A stretch of DNA of 64,000 nt, from contig NZ_BPRC01000012.1 in NCBI RefSeq assembly GCF_022179725.1, forward strand, positions 1 through 64,000. Reading direction: 5' to 3'. Numbering within the stretch: position 1 is the first letter of the stretch; the number at the start of each line of letters is the position of its first letter. The notes below the pieces were generated by a model. That model did not search any database. It was not told the origin of the DNA and was given only the letters and a program-made list of their open reading frames with translations. The position numbers and the translations under genes were made by a program. The stretch is from Methylorubrum aminovorans. Its GTDB lineage: Bacteria > Pseudomonadota > Alphaproteobacteria > Rhizobiales > Beijerinckiaceae. Positions 63,150 to 64,000 of the stretch are shown in pieces.

Positions 63150-64000
63150 GCCCTATTCCCCGGTGCCTCGGGATCCTGCAACATCGCCACCTGCCCCCGA
63201 TAGGCCGGCAGACCCGTGAGCACGCCTTCGAAATCAGTCAGAGCTTCACCGACACGCAACCCTTCGGTCGAGAGCCGCAACTCGCGAATCGTGCGCTCAT
63301 GCGCGTTCACGCGGCTCTTCACCACCGAAAGCGCGGTTCGGATCTCGGCCCGCGCTTCGAAGAAGCGGAACAGCAGGATGCAGTCGCTGAGGTAGCTCAG
63401 ATCGATATCGGTGCGGACCTCGCCGATGACGCCGTGCTGCCCGAGCACGAGAAGCGTCATCACACCCTTCTGGTTCAGGTAGCTCAGGAGTTCGTGCATC
63501 TGGAGGACGAGGTACTCCTCGCCCGGCATCGCGTGCAGGTACGCGTTGAGGCTGTCGACCGCGACGAAGGTCGATCCGCGTTCCTCGACCGCCTGTCTGA
63601 CGATGGAGGCGAACTCCCCGGGTGACAGCTCCGCCGGGTCGATCTGGGTCAGAGTGAGCCGTCCGGCCTCGAGATGCGGGCCCAGATCCATGCCGAGCAG
63701 GGCAGCCCGGGTGATCAGCGTGTTAAGCCCCTCGTCGAACAGATAATACGTCGCGGTCTCGCCGCGTTCGAGCGCGGCCAGCATGCAACGCACCGCGGTG
63801 GTCGTCTTGCCCACGCCCGACGGGCCGAGCAGCAGCGTGTTGGTACCGGGTACGAGGCCGCCGCCGAGCAGCAGGTCCAACTCGGCCGAGCCGGTCGGCC
63901 GTGCGGTCGCGTCGAAGGTCGCGTGGTGGTCGGCGGCGACGAGGCGCGGGAAGACCTCGACGCCGCCGGTCTCCATGACGAAGTCGTGATAGCCGCCGCG
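63146..64000 (-). CDS. kaiC: KaiC-like circadian-clock-type ATPase (C-terminal part, runs off the window)
   Basis: The last 284 codons of a RecA-like ATPase; the frame stays open to the right edge, so the N-terminus is missing. Visible: a linker typical of the KaiC second domain (YHDFVMETGGVEVFPRLVAA), Walker A LLLGPSGVGKTTTAVRCMLA, catalytic region YYLFDEGLNTLITRAALLG, Walker B TFVAVDSLNAYLHAMPGEE, and the closing KaiC segment VKSRVNAHERTIRELRL. Aligned to cyanobacterial KaiC phosphosites, TDIDLSYLSD suggests Ser431 is kept and Thr432 is Tyr, a pattern I recall in non-cyanobacterial KaiC2-type proteins. The overlapping downstream hybrid kinase is the likely output partner. Confidence 0.9.
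   Translation of the reverse strand, partial: RGGYHDFVMETGGVEVFPRLVAADHHATFDATARPTGSAELDLLLGGGLVPGTNTLLLGPSGVGKTTTAVRCMLAALERGETATYYLFDEGLNTLITRAALLGMDLGPHLEAGRLTLTQIDPAELSPGEFASIVRQAVEERGSTFVAVDSLNAYLHAMPGEEYLVLQMHELLSYLNQKGVMTLLVLGQHGVIGEVRTDIDLSYLSDCILLFRFFEARAEIRTALSVVKSRVNAHERTIRELRLSTEGLRVGEALTDFEGVLTGLPAYRGQVAMLQDPEAPGNRA

Overview
The window is high-GC alphaproteobacterial chromosome, most likely Methylobacterium/Methylorubrum (Rhizobiales). That assignment is an inference from gene content and protein style: a YciE ferritin-like protein, an EcfG-like sigma factor, alphaproteobacterial CsgA/F/G/H curli genes, a KaiC-like ATPase and purL-bolA-grxD order. No ribosomal RNA or diagnostic one-carbon gene is present to prove it.

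Layout. 1-6 kb: a minus-strand heavy-metal RND efflux operon (Cys/His-rich small protein, unusual His-rich adaptor, CzcA/CusA-type pump) ending in a decayed secreted-protein pseudogene. 6-13.8 kb: small hypothetical genes, an ACS-type MFS transporter, a YciE protein followed at once by a 55-residue Pro-rich ORF, selO, and a chemoreceptor. 13.8-17.5 kb: acetolactate synthase genes. ilvB is preceded by a 16-residue leader peptide with five consecutive Val/Leu/Ile codons and a rho-independent terminator, which is the layout of a transcription attenuator. ilvB and ilvN are separated by an oppositely oriented methyltransferase. 17.5-24.5 kb: GST, two class II glutamine-amidotransferase genes (one like N-acetylglutaminylglutamine amidotransferase), an EcfG-like sigma factor and a membrane-anchored two-haem cytochrome. 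24.9-32 kb: a signalling island with three overlapping two-component genes (MHYT-PAS kinase, CheY-like regulator, receiver-HisKA_2 kinase), a Crp/Fnr regulator, and a GAF-PAS-receiver-LuxR protein without a kinase.

32-34.5 kb: an unusually AT-rich gap, tRNA-Thr(GGT), rpsT with a strong terminator, and a 59-residue ORF before dnaA. 34.5-44.6 kb: replication and repair genes (dnaA, dnaN, recF, recQ, a phage-like conserved protein with two DnaA boxes upstream, and a RecD2-type helicase), with a LysE exporter and a probable orphan VapB-like antitoxin remnant in between. 44.7-51.4 kb: a membrane hydrolase-like protein, purL, bolA, grxD, a thioredoxin-reductase-like flavoprotein and an SMP-30 family protein.

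52.8-59.5 kb: a curli amyloid locus (csgA, a CsgH-like gene, a second curlin-repeat protein, csgF, csgG, and a lytic transglycosylase next to csgG). It is flanked by a small plus-strand curlin and by a divergent LuxR-type regulator that could play the CsgD role. No CsgE-like gene was seen. 59.9-64 kb: two small secreted proteins, then a hybrid histidine kinase that overlaps the end of a KaiC-like ATPase running off the right edge.

I found no insertion sequence, CRISPR array or prophage. Long ORFs lying antisense to known genes were treated as high-GC artefacts. All functional calls come from reading motifs by eye; no database search or folding program was run.
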